The position numbers and the translations under genes were made by a program. A DNA stretch of 64,000 nucleotides. Origin: Verrucomicrobiota bacterium (GTDB lineage Bacteria > Verrucomicrobiota > Verrucomicrobiia > Limisphaerales > J093). Below are positions 40,370 to 49,686 of the stretch, in pieces. Position 1 is the first letter of the stretch. Every line of letters starts with the position of its first letter. Location of the stretch: positions 744,001-808,000 of the forward strand of contig JAOSKK010000023.1 in NCBI GenBank assembly GCA_027493615.1, written 5' to 3'. The notes below the pieces were generated by a model, which ran no database searches, was not told the DNA's origin, and saw only the letters and a list, made by a program, of their open reading frames with translations.

Positions 40370-41560
40370 TTACGGCGCCTCGATCCGTTCGATCGCCCAA
40401 CGGGCGTGCTCGGCGATCAGCGGGTCGGGATCTACCTCCGCCTGTCGTAGCGCGGGGAGGGCGGCCGGGTCACCGAGGTTGCCCAGCGCCACGCTGACGT
40501 TGCGAAGAAGGCCGCGACGCTTGGCCCGGGCCATCGGGGTGCCGGCAAACCGGACCTTGAACGCGGCGGCATCCAGCCGGAGCAACTCGATCAGATCGGG
40601 CGCCGCCAGGTCGGCGCGCGTGTGCTCGCGCATCAACCGTCCCGCCCGTGCGAAGCGGTTCCAGGGACACGCCGCCAGGCAATCGTCACAGCCGAAGATG
40701 CGGGTGCCGAGGGCGGGGCGCAGTTCGAGCGGGATTGAGCCTTTGTGCTCGATGGTGAGGTAGGAGATGCAACGGCGGGCATCCAGGACGAACGGGGCGA
40801 CGAACGCGCGCGTCGGACAGGCGTCCAGACAACGCGAGCAGGTGCCGCAGCGGTTGCGTTCGGGCGCGTCCGGCGCGAGCGCGACGGTGGTGAGGATCTC
40901 GGCGAGGAGAAACCAGTTGCCCAGGGTCCGACCGAGCAGGTTGGTGTGTTTGCCGATGAAGCCCAAACCGGCGCGTTGCGCGAGGTCCCGCTCGAGCACG
41001 GGGCCCGTGTCCACGTACCAGAGCGAGCGGGCCTCGGCACCGCCAAGTCCGTTGAGGAACGCCGTCAGGTCCCGCAGCCGCGCCGCGAGCACGTCGTGGT
41101 AGTCCGTGAACCGCGCGTAGCGGGCGACGACGCCATACAAGGCCGGTGGCGGTGACGGTTGGTCGCAGTCGCCGTGATAACTGACGGCCAGGCACACGAC
41201 ACTGCGAAGGCCGGGCAGCACCTCCCGGGGGTCGATCCGCCGGGCGGCATGGCGGGCGAGGTAGGCCATCTCGCCGTGGTGACCGACGTCCAGCCAGCTC
41301 GCGAGGTGCGGCCCCGAACCCGGCGGGGAGGCGTCGGTGATGCCGCAGGCGTCGAAGCCCAGGGCGCGAGCCTGCGCCTTCACTGCGGCGGCCAACCGTG
41401 CAGGCGCGGTAACATCACCGGGCGGTCCAGGCGGGTGGATTTGCGCCACACCCGCGGAAGCCACATCGGCCTGGTGGTCATGCCCGTGGGCGTCGAAGTG
41501 CGGAAGCGGCCGGCTGGAGGCCTGCGCCACAGGTTCGGGGCGAGGCCGGGCGAGGTTCAT
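40370..41560 (-). CDS. queG: Epoxyqueuosine reductase
   Basis: FIGKHTNLLGRTLGNWFLLAEILTT; CGTCSRCLDACPTRAFVAPFVLDARRCISYLTIEHKGSIP; FGCDDCLAACPWNRFA. Confidence 0.92.
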   Translation of the reverse strand: MNLARPRPEPVAQASSRPLPHFDAHGHDHQADVASAGVAQIHPPGPPGDVTAPARLAAAVKAQARALGFDACGITDASPPGSGPHLASWLDVGHHGEMAYLARHAARRIDPREVLPGLRSVVCLAVSYHGDCDQPSPPPALYGVVARYARFTDYHDVLAARLRDLTAFLNGLGGAEARSLWYVDTGPVLERDLAQRAGLGFIGKHTNLLGRTLGNWFLLAEILTTVALAPDAPERNRCGTCSRCLDACPTRAFVAPFVLDARRCISYLTIEHKGSIPLELRPALGTRIFGCDDCLAACPWNRFARAGRLMREHTRADLAAPDLIELLRLDAAAFKVRFAGTPMARAKRRGLLRNVSVALGNLGDPAALPALRQAEVDPDPLIAEHARWAIERIEAP

Positions 41561-42102
41561 GGCGTGAGGCGGTCGTGGGCGACGAGCCGGAACTGTTTGA
41601 TCACCTGAGCGGCCATCTGCGGCAACCGGCGGTTGTCGGCATTGAGCAGGACATCGGCCTGACGGTACACCGGTTGACGTTGCGCGAGCAGTTCGCGGAT
41701 GCGAGCCGGCGGATCGGGCACCTGCAGCAGCGGGCGGTGGGTCTGGCGCCGCACCCGCTGCCAGAGCTTGTCGGGTGACATCCACAGGCACACCACCAGG
41801 GCATGGCGCTTGAGGCTCGCCAGCAATTCCGGGTTGGCGCCCACCCCGCCGCCGGTGGCGATAACACATCGGTCACGCTGCTCGAGTTCGTCCACCACCT
41901 GACGTTCCAGCGTGCGGAACCAGGCTTCGCCATGCCGCTCGAAGATCTCGGAGATCCGCAACCCCGCCCGCGCCTCAACCAGATGGTCGGTATCGACGAA
42001 GGCAAAGCCCAGCCGTGCAGCGACCAGATGTCCGACACTGGACTTGCCGCTGCCCATGAACCCGATGAGCGCGATGTTGCGGATCGTGCGGGGCGGCGTC
42101 AT
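41557..42102 (-). CDS. aroK: Shikimate kinase
   Basis: IALIGFMGSGKSSVGHLVAARLGFAFVDTDHLVE; VIATGGGVGANPELL. Confidence 0.92.
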   Translation of the reverse strand: MTPPRTIRNIALIGFMGSGKSSVGHLVAARLGFAFVDTDHLVEARAGLRISEIFERHGEAWFRTLERQVVDELEQRDRCVIATGGGVGANPELLASLKRHALVVCLWMSPDKLWQRVRRQTHRPLLQVPDPPARIRELLAQRQPVYRQADVLLNADNRRLPQMAAQVIKQFRLVAHDRLTP

Positions 42103-42875
42103 CGGCGGGACGACCGGTGCGCGGGACCAGATCGGGCTTGCCAGACCAGCCGCAGCCCTTCGAGCGTCAGCCCAGGCCGGACCGCCCGGATCTCCGGAAT
42201 CCGCCGGGCGATCAGCCGGGCGTAGCCGCCCGTCGCCACCACCGGCAGCCGGGCCGAACCGAGGGCGGTCTGCAACTCCCCGAGCACCGCGCGGACCAGC
42301 CCGCGATACCCGTGCACCGCGCCGATCAACATGGCTTCCTCGGTGCTGCGACCGATCACCGCCCGGGTGTTCCGGATGGCAATCCGCGGGAGCAAGGCCG
42401 TCTTCTCATGCAGATAATCGGTCATCGCCGACAAACCAGGCGCAATGACCCCGCCCACGTAGTTCCCTTCGCCGTTGACCACGTCGAAGGTAAGCGCGGT
42501 GCCGAAATCCAGCACCACGACAGGCTCGCCGAAATGCCGCCGCGCCGCGACCGCGTTGGCCAGCCGGTCCGGGCCAATCGAGTCGGGCTGGGGATAGTCG
42601 ATGCCCACGCCCGAAAGTGTCTGCGGCGTCAGCACCAGCGGCGCGAACCCCCATCGCCGCCGCACGCAGCGGACGACGCGCGCCGTGACCTCGGGCACGA
42701 CGCTGCACAAGGCCGCGCCTCGCAAGGGTTCGCCGCCCACCCACCGGAGCAGGGCCGGCCCTGCCTCGCCGTTCCGCCAGGCCGGGGTGGGCAGGTCGGT
42801 GCGCCGGACCATTCGCCGGCCGCGGGCCAGCCCGACGTGGGTGTGCGTGTTTCCTATGTCGAGGAGCAGGAGCAT
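42099..42875 (-). CDS. coaX: Type III pantothenate kinase
   Basis: MLLLLDIGNTHTHVGLARG; DRLANAVAARRHFGEPVVVLDFGTALTFDVVNGEGNYVGGVIAPGL. Confidence 0.92.
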   Translation of the reverse strand: MLLLLDIGNTHTHVGLARGRRMVRRTDLPTPAWRNGEAGPALLRWVGGEPLRGAALCSVVPEVTARVVRCVRRRWGFAPLVLTPQTLSGVGIDYPQPDSIGPDRLANAVAARRHFGEPVVVLDFGTALTFDVVNGEGNYVGGVIAPGLSAMTDYLHEKTALLPRIAIRNTRAVIGRSTEEAMLIGAVHGYRGLVRAVLGELQTALGSARLPVVATGGYARLIARRIPEIRAVRPGLTLEGLRLVWQARSGPAHRSSRR

Positions 42876-42879
42876 GACG

Positions 42880-43857
42880 CTAGCCCAGGACAACGTCGCC
42901 CCCCGTGACACGTTCCAGCCGTCCATACCGCGTGCGGAGCAGCAGAGAACCGTCGGCGTCCAGGGCCTCGGCGCGCCCCTTCAACCGCCGCTCTCCCACC
43001 ACGACCTCGAGCTCCTGACCGAGCGTTGTGCACAAGGCCTCCCACTCGTCGGCCAGGGCCTCGAAGTCGCCGCGCTGCAGCCGTTGGTAGGCCGCCTCCA
43101 ACTCCCGCAGCGCAGCCACCGCCAGTTCCGCGCGGAGCACCGGACGCCCCAGCTCCACCCGCAGGGACGTTGCCTGACGACGCAGCTCAGGCGGGAAGTC
43201 GCTGGCCACCAGGTTCACATCCACACCGATCCCCAGCACCACGTGGCGGACACGATCCTGCTCGCCGCTCATCTCGGTCAGAATCCCGGCGAACTTCCGC
43301 CCGCGCAGCAGCAGATCGTTGGGCCATTTGACCTCCGGCGCCAAGCCGGTTTGCGCGCGCACCGCGCGGGCCAGGGCGACCGCGGCCGCCAGGGTGAGCC
43401 GGGTCGTCTCCTGCGGCCGACAGGCCGGGCGCAGCAGCATCGAGAACCACAAGCCCTTGCCGGCAGGCGATACCCAGCGTCGCCCCAGACGCCCGCGTCC
43501 CCGCGTCTGCGCCTCGGCGAACACCACCGCCCCCTCGGCCACCCCGTCGGCTGCGAGTTTATCGACCACGTCACTGGTCGACGTGGTTTCGCGGAACACC
43601 TGGATGTCCCGTCCGATGCCCGTCGTCTTGCCGAGCCGGGAGAGCAGATCGTCGGCGTGCAGCAGATCCGGCGTGTTGAGGAGCCGATAGCCCTGGTGCG
43701 GGCTGGCGGTGATCTCGTAGCCGAGGCTGCGGAGCTCCTGGATGTGCGACCAGACGGCCGCGCGGCTCACCCCCAGGCGTTGCGCCAGGTCCTCACCCGA
43801 TACCGGGCTGTCGCCCGCCTCGCGCAGCGCCATCAGGATGATCGCGTCGCGGGTCAT
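42880..43857 (-). CDS. birA: Biotin--[acetyl-CoA-carboxylase] ligase / biotin operon repressor
   Basis: N-terminal HTH LAQRLGVSRAAVWSHIQELR; TRGRGRLGRRWVSPAGKGLWFSMLLRP; VKWPNDLLLRGRKFAGILTE. Confidence 0.92.
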   Translation of the reverse strand: MTRDAIILMALREAGDSPVSGEDLAQRLGVSRAAVWSHIQELRSLGYEITASPHQGYRLLNTPDLLHADDLLSRLGKTTGIGRDIQVFRETTSTSDVVDKLAADGVAEGAVVFAEAQTRGRGRLGRRWVSPAGKGLWFSMLLRPACRPQETTRLTLAAAVALARAVRAQTGLAPEVKWPNDLLLRGRKFAGILTEMSGEQDRVRHVVLGIGVDVNLVASDFPPELRRQATSLRVELGRPVLRAELAVAALRELEAAYQRLQRGDFEALADEWEALCTTLGQELEVVVGERRLKGRAEALDADGSLLLRTRYGRLERVTGGDVVLG

Positions 43858-44753
43858 GTTCGCCGGGGAGCGCGGTGCCGGCGCGCCGTTTCAAAGTCCA
43901 GCGCCAGATCGACCGCCGGCGCCGAGTGCGTGAGTGCACCCACCGAGATGTAATCCACGCCCGTCTCCGCGATCGCCCGCACCGTCCCCAGATTCACGCC
44001 CCCGCTGGCCTCGGTGCCGGCCCGCCCCCCGACCAGCGCCACGGCTTCCCGCAACCGGGCGGGCGACATGTTGTCGAGCAGGATGAGGTCCGCCCCGGCC
44101 GCGACCGCCTGACGCACTTGCGTGAGCGTGTCCGCCTCAACCTCGATCGGGAGACCGGGACAGGCACGTCGGGCGCGACGAACGGCGGCGGTGACGGGAT
44201 CCGGGCGTTGGCCAGCGAGCGCGGCCAGGTGGTTGTCCTTGAGCAGAACCAGATCGTGCAAGCCGAGCCGGTGATTGCGGCCCCCACCACAGGCCACCGC
44301 ATATTTCTCAAAGCGGCGCCAACCGGGGGTGGTCTTGCGGGTGTCCAGGATCTGCGCGCGCGTCCCGCCACCGCCGCCACGTAACGCGCGGTCAGCGTGG
44401 CGACGCCGGAGAGCCGTTGGAGAAAGTTCAAGGCCGTCCCGTTCCGCCGTGAGGAGTGCTTGTGCCGGGCCACTGACACGAAGCAGGGTGTCTCCGGGGC
44501 GCACCCGCGCTCCGTCCTCGACCTCGGGTTCGATGCGGACCCGGGAGGAAAGACATCGGAACGCGGCGACCGCGAAGGCCAGACCAGCGACGACCACGGG
44601 CTGGCGGGCGACGAGCCGGGCGCGGGCGCGGGTGGCGGCGGGCACGACGGCCCGTGTGGTCACATCCCCAGGGCCAAGATCCTCCGCCAACGCGCGTTGG
44701 ACGGCGTCCTGGACCTCCGCCTCCGTCAATACCACGCGTGGAAATGGGCGCAT
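43854..44753 (-). CDS. nadC: Nicotinate-nucleotide pyrophosphorylase (carboxylating); two compensating indels within ~44370-44440
   Basis: ALAEDLGPGDVTTRAVVP; DTRKTTPGWRRFEKYAVACGGGRNHRLGLHDLVLLKDNHL; alternate-frame TALNFLQRLSGVATLTARYVAAV supplies the conserved segment; EASGGVNLGTVRAIAETGVDYISVGALTHS. Confidence 0.9.
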   Translation of the reverse strand: MRPFPRVVLTEAEVQDAVQRALAEDLGPGDVTTRAVVPAATRARARLVARQPVVVAGLAFAVAAFRCLSSRVRIEPEVEDGARVRPGDTLLRVSGPAQALLTAERDGLELSPTALRRRHADRALRGGGGGTRAQILDTRKTTPGWRRFEKYAVACGGGRNHRLGLHDLVLLKDNHLAALAGQRPDPVTAAVRRARRACPGLPIEVEADTLTQVRQAVAAGADLILLDNMSPARLREAVALVGGRAGTEASGGVNLGTVRAIAETGVDYISVGALTHSAPAVDLALDFETARRHRAPRRT

Positions 44754-44858
44754 CCCGTGCCGAGGTGGCCCCCGCCTTTCGCCACCCTGGCGAGCAGCCT
44801 GACCGTTACCACCATCGGCTGCGCATTATGCTGTCGCCCAGGGAGGTGACAAGCAGTT

Positions 44859-45480
44859 TCACGGCACCAACCGTGCTCCGGCCTTCCCGGCCGAGCGTTC
44901 GCGCGCGAGCCAGAAGTCAGCCGTGGCCACGTACTTCTCGGCCCAAAGCCGGATGCGCTCCCGTTCTGCGGGCGTGAGGGGGCGGACCACGCGGGCGGGG
45001 GAGGCCCAGAACCAGCGAACCCGGGGGCACTTCGAAACCCTGCGGGACGAGCGCGTTGGCCCCGATGATGGACTGGGAGCCGATGACCGCACCGTCGAGG
45101 ATCGTGGCGCCCATGCCCACCAGCACTTCGTCACCCACAGTGCACGCATGGACGATGGCGGCATGGCCCACGGTGACCCAGTTGCCCACGAGGCAGGGCC
45201 AGTCGTCGGCGAGGTGCAGGACGGCGTTGTCCTGGATGTTCGAATGATGCCCGACCACGATGCGGTTGAGGTCACCCCGCAGGACGGCGTTGTGCCAGAC
45301 GCTCGTGTGATCGCCCAGTTCGACGTCGCCGACGACTACGGCCCCGCGCGCCAGATAGACGCGCTGGCCCAGCCGGGGCTCGCGGCCGGCGAACCGCTCC
45401 AATCGTTGCTGCAAAGTCTCCACAAACGCCCGCACTGCCTCGTCACAGCGCGGCCCGATCTTCCTGCGTGTCCGGACCAA
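44859..45480 (-). CDS. Gamma-carbonic anhydrase-like hexapeptide-repeat protein; frame broken near 44995
   Basis: LARGAVVVGDVELGDHTSVWHNAVLRGDLNRIVVGHHSNIQDNAVLHL...VTVGHAAIVHACTVGDEVLVGMGATILDGAVIG. Confidence 0.85.
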
Positions 45481-45583
45481 AGAAAGCGGAAAAGCAAGCG
45501 GCGGTCGGCCGGGCGCAGCCGGCTTGCGGGGGAAATCGCTTTTCCTCCCGGCCGCTTCCGCCTAGCTTGGGCGCGTCGCAACC

Positions 45584-46463
45584 ATGAACTTGCCGTGGCG
45601 CATCGCCCTTTACGTGGTGCTGACGCTGGGTGCGGTGTTCTTCACCCAGCGGTTTTTTGCTGCCGTTGAACGCGACCGTGAACGCGTCAGTGCCCGCTAC
45701 ACCGAAGCCGACGAGGAAGCGGGAGCCGCCGTCCCGGAAGTGACCGCGACCCACGAGGCCACCGGTGAGGGGGATGGCGGGACCGGGGTGGTGGATCAGG
45801 CGGGGATGACGAACGTGGGGGAGGTGGCCGCCGGGACGCCCGGACGGACGGCGCGGGTGGCGGTCGAGCCGGCGCGCTCGCGCAAGGGTCTGTACGGGGG
45901 CGCTGGCACTGTTCTCGGTGCTGGGCCTGGGCCTCATGGTGGGCCGCGAGGTGTCGCAGTATGTCGGCCACCATGTGCAGCGCGAACTCTACGGCGAGGC
46001 CAGCGAACCGGTGGGCGATCCGGAATACGACGAGGCCGAGCGGGTGTGGGCGGACGGGGACCATCTCGAAGCGGTGCGGTTGCTGCGGGAGTTTCTCAAA
46101 CACAAACCGAACAAGGTGCACGCGGCGTTTCGGATCGCGGAGATCTACGAGAAGGACCTGGGCAATCCGCTGGCAGCGGCGCTTGAGTACGAAGTGATCC
46201 TCGGGCACCGGCTGGATCGACAGCGCTGGGGCTGGGCCGCCATCCACCTGGTCAACCTCTACAACCGTCTCGGGAAGACCGACGAGGCCGAGGCGCTCCT
46301 CAACCGGATCGTGACCGAGTGCCCCGGGACCGAGCCGGCAGCCAAGGCGCGCCAGCGGCTCGGCCTGCCGGAGGAAGGCGCCATGACCGAGGAACCCGCC
46401 CCGGAAGAAGGTTCGCCGGACGAGGGTGGCTTCAAGCTCCCGCCCGGCTTCCGCCCGAAATGA
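45584..46463 (+). CDS. Membrane-anchored TPR-like protein; frame broken near 45895
   Basis: N-terminal TM MNLPWRIALYVVLTLGAVFF; second segment VLGLGLMVGREVSQYV...AVRLLREFLKHKPNKVHAAFRIAEIYEKDLGNPLAAALEYE. Confidence 0.6.
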
Positions 46464-46477
46464 AGCCGCGACCGATG

Positions 46478-46548
46478 GTAGGCGCCGACGTGAGGAGGCG
46501 AAGGGGTGGGGCCACCGGCCCACGACGCCTCCTCACGTCAGCGCCTAC
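46478..46548. repeat. Palindromic repeat family 2, full copy (23-nt arms, one mismatch)
   Basis: gtaggcgccgacgtgaggaggcg (46478-46500) / cgcctcctcacgtcagcgcctac (46526-46548). Confidence 0.9.
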
Positions 46549-46625
46549 GACCGGGCGCCTACCGCGAGTGCGCAGGATCCCGGCGAACCCCCTTTGCTCG
46601 TTCACTCGTCAACCTCTCCCTGCCT

Positions 46626-47450
46626 ATGACCACCCTGCTACGTCGTCTCCTCCCCTCCCTGTCTTCCTGCCGGTTCCTCGCCGTCGCCGCCGGGATCGGG
46701 TCCTCGCTGGCAACGGCGCCACTCGAGGCTGGTCAGCCGGAGGTGGGGCGGTGGACCCCGCTGTTCAACGGGCAGAACCTTGACGGCTGGACCATCAAGA
46801 TCAAAGGACAGGAGGCCGGCGTGAACTACCTGGACACGTTCCGCGTCGAGAACGGCGTGCTGCGGGTGGCCTACGACCGGTATGAGAAGTTCAACGGCGA
46901 ATTCGGCCATCTTTTCTACCAGGGGCGGTTCACGAACTACATCCTCCGCGCCGAGTACCGTTTCGTGGGCAATCAGGTCCCGGGCGGCCCGGGCTGGGCC
47001 TTCCGCAACAGCGGCCTCATGATCCACGGCCAAACCGTCGAGAGCATGCGGCGCGACCAGGATTTCCCGGTCTCGATCGAGGTGCAGTTGCTCGGAGGCA
47101 ACGGGAAGGACAAGCGGTCCACGGCCAACCTTTGCACCCCCGGCACCCACGTGGTGATGAATGGCAAGCTGGTCACCCAGCACTGCAACGATTCACGTTC
47201 CCAGACCTTTCACGGCGACCAATGGGTCACGTGCGAGGTCGAGGTGCACGGCAGCCGCCAGATCATCCACCGCGTCAATGGGGAAACCGTGCTCGAATAC
47301 GAGCAACCGCAGTACGACGAAGGCGACGCCGATGCCCGGGCGCTCATGAAGGACGGCCAGAAGCTCATCAGCTCCGGCACCATCTCGCTCCAGGCCGAGA
47401 GTCACCCGGTCGAGTTCCGCAAGGTCGAGATCCTCGTCCTCGCCGAGTAG
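46626..47450 (+). CDS. DUF1080 (3-keto-disaccharide hydrolase-like) secreted protein
   Basis: WTPLFNGQNLDGWTIKIKGQEAG...FRVENGVLRVAYD...YILRAEYRFVG...NSGLMIHGQ...IEVQLLGG. Confidence 0.88.
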   Translation: MTTLLRRLLPSLSSCRFLAVAAGIGSSLATAPLEAGQPEVGRWTPLFNGQNLDGWTIKIKGQEAGVNYLDTFRVENGVLRVAYDRYEKFNGEFGHLFYQGRFTNYILRAEYRFVGNQVPGGPGWAFRNSGLMIHGQTVESMRRDQDFPVSIEVQLLGGNGKDKRSTANLCTPGTHVVMNGKLVTQHCNDSRSQTFHGDQWVTCEVEVHGSRQIIHRVNGETVLEYEQPQYDEGDADARALMKDGQKLISSGTISLQAESHPVEFRKVEILVLAE

Positions 47451-47460
47451 CCGCGGCGGG

Positions 47461-48282
47461 TCAGCTCACGGTGGTCAGTGTGACGCGGCGACGCGCGAGC
47501 AGGGCCTCGACCTGATCGCGTTCGAGCAAGAGCGTGCGGTCGGCCTCGACCGCCAGCACCCCCACGCCGCTGGCGGCGCACGTTTCGAGAGTGGTCGCGC
47601 CGATGGTGGGGATGTCGAACCGCATGTCGTGGCCGGCTTTGGCCACCTTGACCGCCACGGCGCCGCCCTTGGGACCGGCCAGTCGACCGCCGCGGGTCAA
47701 GCATTCATCGGTGCCTTCAAACCCCTCAACCGCGAGCACGGCCCCGTCCTTCACCACGACCGTCTGGCCGATGTCGAGCCGCGACACCTCCTTCGCCAGG
47801 CGATACGCGTAATCGACGTCCGCCCGCTGATCGCCGGACAACCGCGGGCCCAGCGCAAAGCCCGGCCCGGGCATGAGCGGCTTCAGCCACGGGGTGGCCG
47901 GGATCAACTCGACGCCATCCCGGGCCAGTTCGTCGGCAATGGCGCCGAAGAGCGTGTGGGCGTTCTTTTCCCTGAGCCGGAACAGCAGGGCCATGGTGCG
48001 GAAATCCGGGCGCAGATCGAACAAGTTCTTGGGCGCAATCTGGCCGAGCATGACGCATTGTCGCAGGCCGCGGTCCGTGAACGCTGCAATCAACTTCCCG
48101 AGCTGTCCGACGCGCAGCCAGACGATGTCGTCCACCCATTGCGCCAGGGCCGGGTCGGTTTCGCCTTCAAACGCCACGGCCACCAGGCGGCGCAGCCCCT
48201 GCTGGCGGGCAAGACGGGCGAATTCGAGCGGCAACGACCGGTTGCCGGCGATCAGGCCGAGTTCCTCGGGTAGAGCCGTCAC
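47461..48282 (-). CDS. lpxI: UDP-2,3-diacylglucosamine pyrophosphatase LpxI (GTG start proposed)
   Basis: LGLIAGNRSLPLEFARLARQQGL; GQIAPKNLFDLRPD; RLDIGQTVVVKDGAVLAVEGFEGTDECLTRGG; KAGHDMRFDIPTIGATTLE. Confidence 0.9.
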   Translation of the reverse strand: MTALPEELGLIAGNRSLPLEFARLARQQGLRRLVAVAFEGETDPALAQWVDDIVWLRVGQLGKLIAAFTDRGLRQCVMLGQIAPKNLFDLRPDFRTMALLFRLREKNAHTLFGAIADELARDGVELIPATPWLKPLMPGPGFALGPRLSGDQRADVDYAYRLAKEVSRLDIGQTVVVKDGAVLAVEGFEGTDECLTRGGRLAGPKGGAVAVKVAKAGHDMRFDIPTIGATTLETCAASGVGVLAVEADRTLLLERDQVEALLARRRVTLTTVS

Positions 48283-48334
48283 GCCGGCAAGGTTAGAGGT
48301 TGCGGCGCGACGGGGCAACGCTGCGACACCGACC

Positions 48335-48405
48335 GTAGGGGGCCGACGTGAGGAGGCGAAGGGTATTGTCCCCGGCCCGCAACGCCTCCTCACGTCGGCG
48401 CCTAC
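48335..48405. repeat. Palindromic repeat family 2, full copy
   Basis: gtagggggccgacgtgaggaggcg (48335-48358) / cgcctcctcacgtcggcgcctac (48383-48405). Confidence 0.9.
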
Positions 48406-48441
48406 AGCGGGTAGCAGATTCCCAGACGAACGCCGCGGACC

Positions 48442-49188
48442 TCAGACCTTCCCCTTCCAGACCCGGCCCAGATGCCGGATCCGTTCCGCCGGGCTGGGGT
48501 GCGACGCGAAGTAAGCGCCCAGGCCCGTCGGCGCGGGCTCACTCGCCTGCGCCTGCAGCCGTTCGAACAGCCGGACTCCCGCCAGCGGATGGTGCCCCGC
48601 CGCGGCTGCCAGTCGCGACCCCAGCTCATCCGCCTCGAATTCCGCCTCCCGGGCATAGGCGGCGGTCAAGGCCTGGAAGCCCGCCTCCTTTACCAGCAAG
48701 CCCAGAGGCCCGGCCCGCCGTAGCAGACCCGAGACCACCTTGAGCGCCGACTCCTCGAGCATCCGATCCGCCGCGTGGCCACGGAGCACATGCGCCATCT
48801 CGTGTCCAATCACAAACGCCAGCTCATCCTCGTAGCGCTGGCACAGGTCCAGCAACGCCAGGCTGAGAAACACGAAACCGCCCGGCAACGCCAGCGCCGT
48901 CGGTTCCGACAACCGCACCAGACCCACCCGGAAACCGAAACGGCGGTCGCGCACGTGGGCCGTCAGTTGCTCGCCCAACGCCTGCACCCGCGCGGTGTCC
49001 GCCGACGCGTCCCGGACTTCGAGTTCCTCGCGCACCCGGACCGCCAGGGTGCTGCCCAATTCCTGCTCCGCCCGCAGGCGGTCCTCCTCAGAACCGGCCA
49101 CCGCCTGCCAGCTCCACTGCGCCTTGCGGATGACGGGCAGGGCCGCCTGGCCGAGGCTCCGACCAATTCTGTAGAGAAGGCCGCTCAT
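48442..49188 (-). CDS. M48-family zinc metallopeptidase
   Basis: FVIGHEMAHVLRGHAADR (HExxH) and AREAEFEADELGSRLAAAAG. Confidence 0.85.
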   Translation of the reverse strand: MSGLLYRIGRSLGQAALPVIRKAQWSWQAVAGSEEDRLRAEQELGSTLAVRVREELEVRDASADTARVQALGEQLTAHVRDRRFGFRVGLVRLSEPTALALPGGFVFLSLALLDLCQRYEDELAFVIGHEMAHVLRGHAADRMLEESALKVVSGLLRRAGPLGLLVKEAGFQALTAAYAREAEFEADELGSRLAAAAGHHPLAGVRLFERLQAQASEPAPTGLGAYFASHPSPAERIRHLGRVWKGKV

Positions 49189-49345
49189 GATTCCGGACAC
49201 TGCAAGGGCACGCAGGCGAACATGACGGACACCGCCCCGGTTGACAACGCCTTCGGCACGAGGCTGGGGCGGGCGGTGGGACGGTGGGCAGCAGAGTGTT
49301 GCTTCGGGACTTGCAGGGACCATGAACCGACCAGGCTGGTTGCCG

Positions 49346-49380
49346 CTTCTGCGTTCCGGTTCCTGGAGACAGAGGCGCCC
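49346..49380 (+). repeat. Short dispersed repeat module shared with 38124-38160
   Basis: cttctgcgttccggttcctggagacagaggcgccc. Confidence 0.6.
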
Positions 49381-49504
49381 AACTTAACGCCGGAGGCGTC
49401 CCAGACGGCAGCCGGAGGTCGCCGCGGCGCGGCGACCTCCGGGCCCTCGGGCCAAGTCGAAGGCCCCCGAAGGGGATGCCAGAGCGTTCAACGCGCGCCT
49501 CCAA

Positions 49505-49582
49505 CCCAATCCCCGATGTTCGTAATCGGTGGAGGGACTCTTCGTCTTGGATTCTCCGCCGACTACGAACATCGGGGATTGA
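49505..49582 (-). repeat. Palindromic repeat family 1 core
   Basis: ccaatccccgatgttcgtaatcggtggagggactc...ggattctccgccgactacgaacatcggggattg. Confidence 0.85.
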
Positions 49583-49686
49583 GAGAGGGGATGTGGGATA
49601 GCATGCGCACGGTGAATTCGCCCGTTCGCGTTCGCTTGCCTCGATTTCGTTGTGGGGGGTGGGGGGACGCGCTACTTTCGCGCCGC

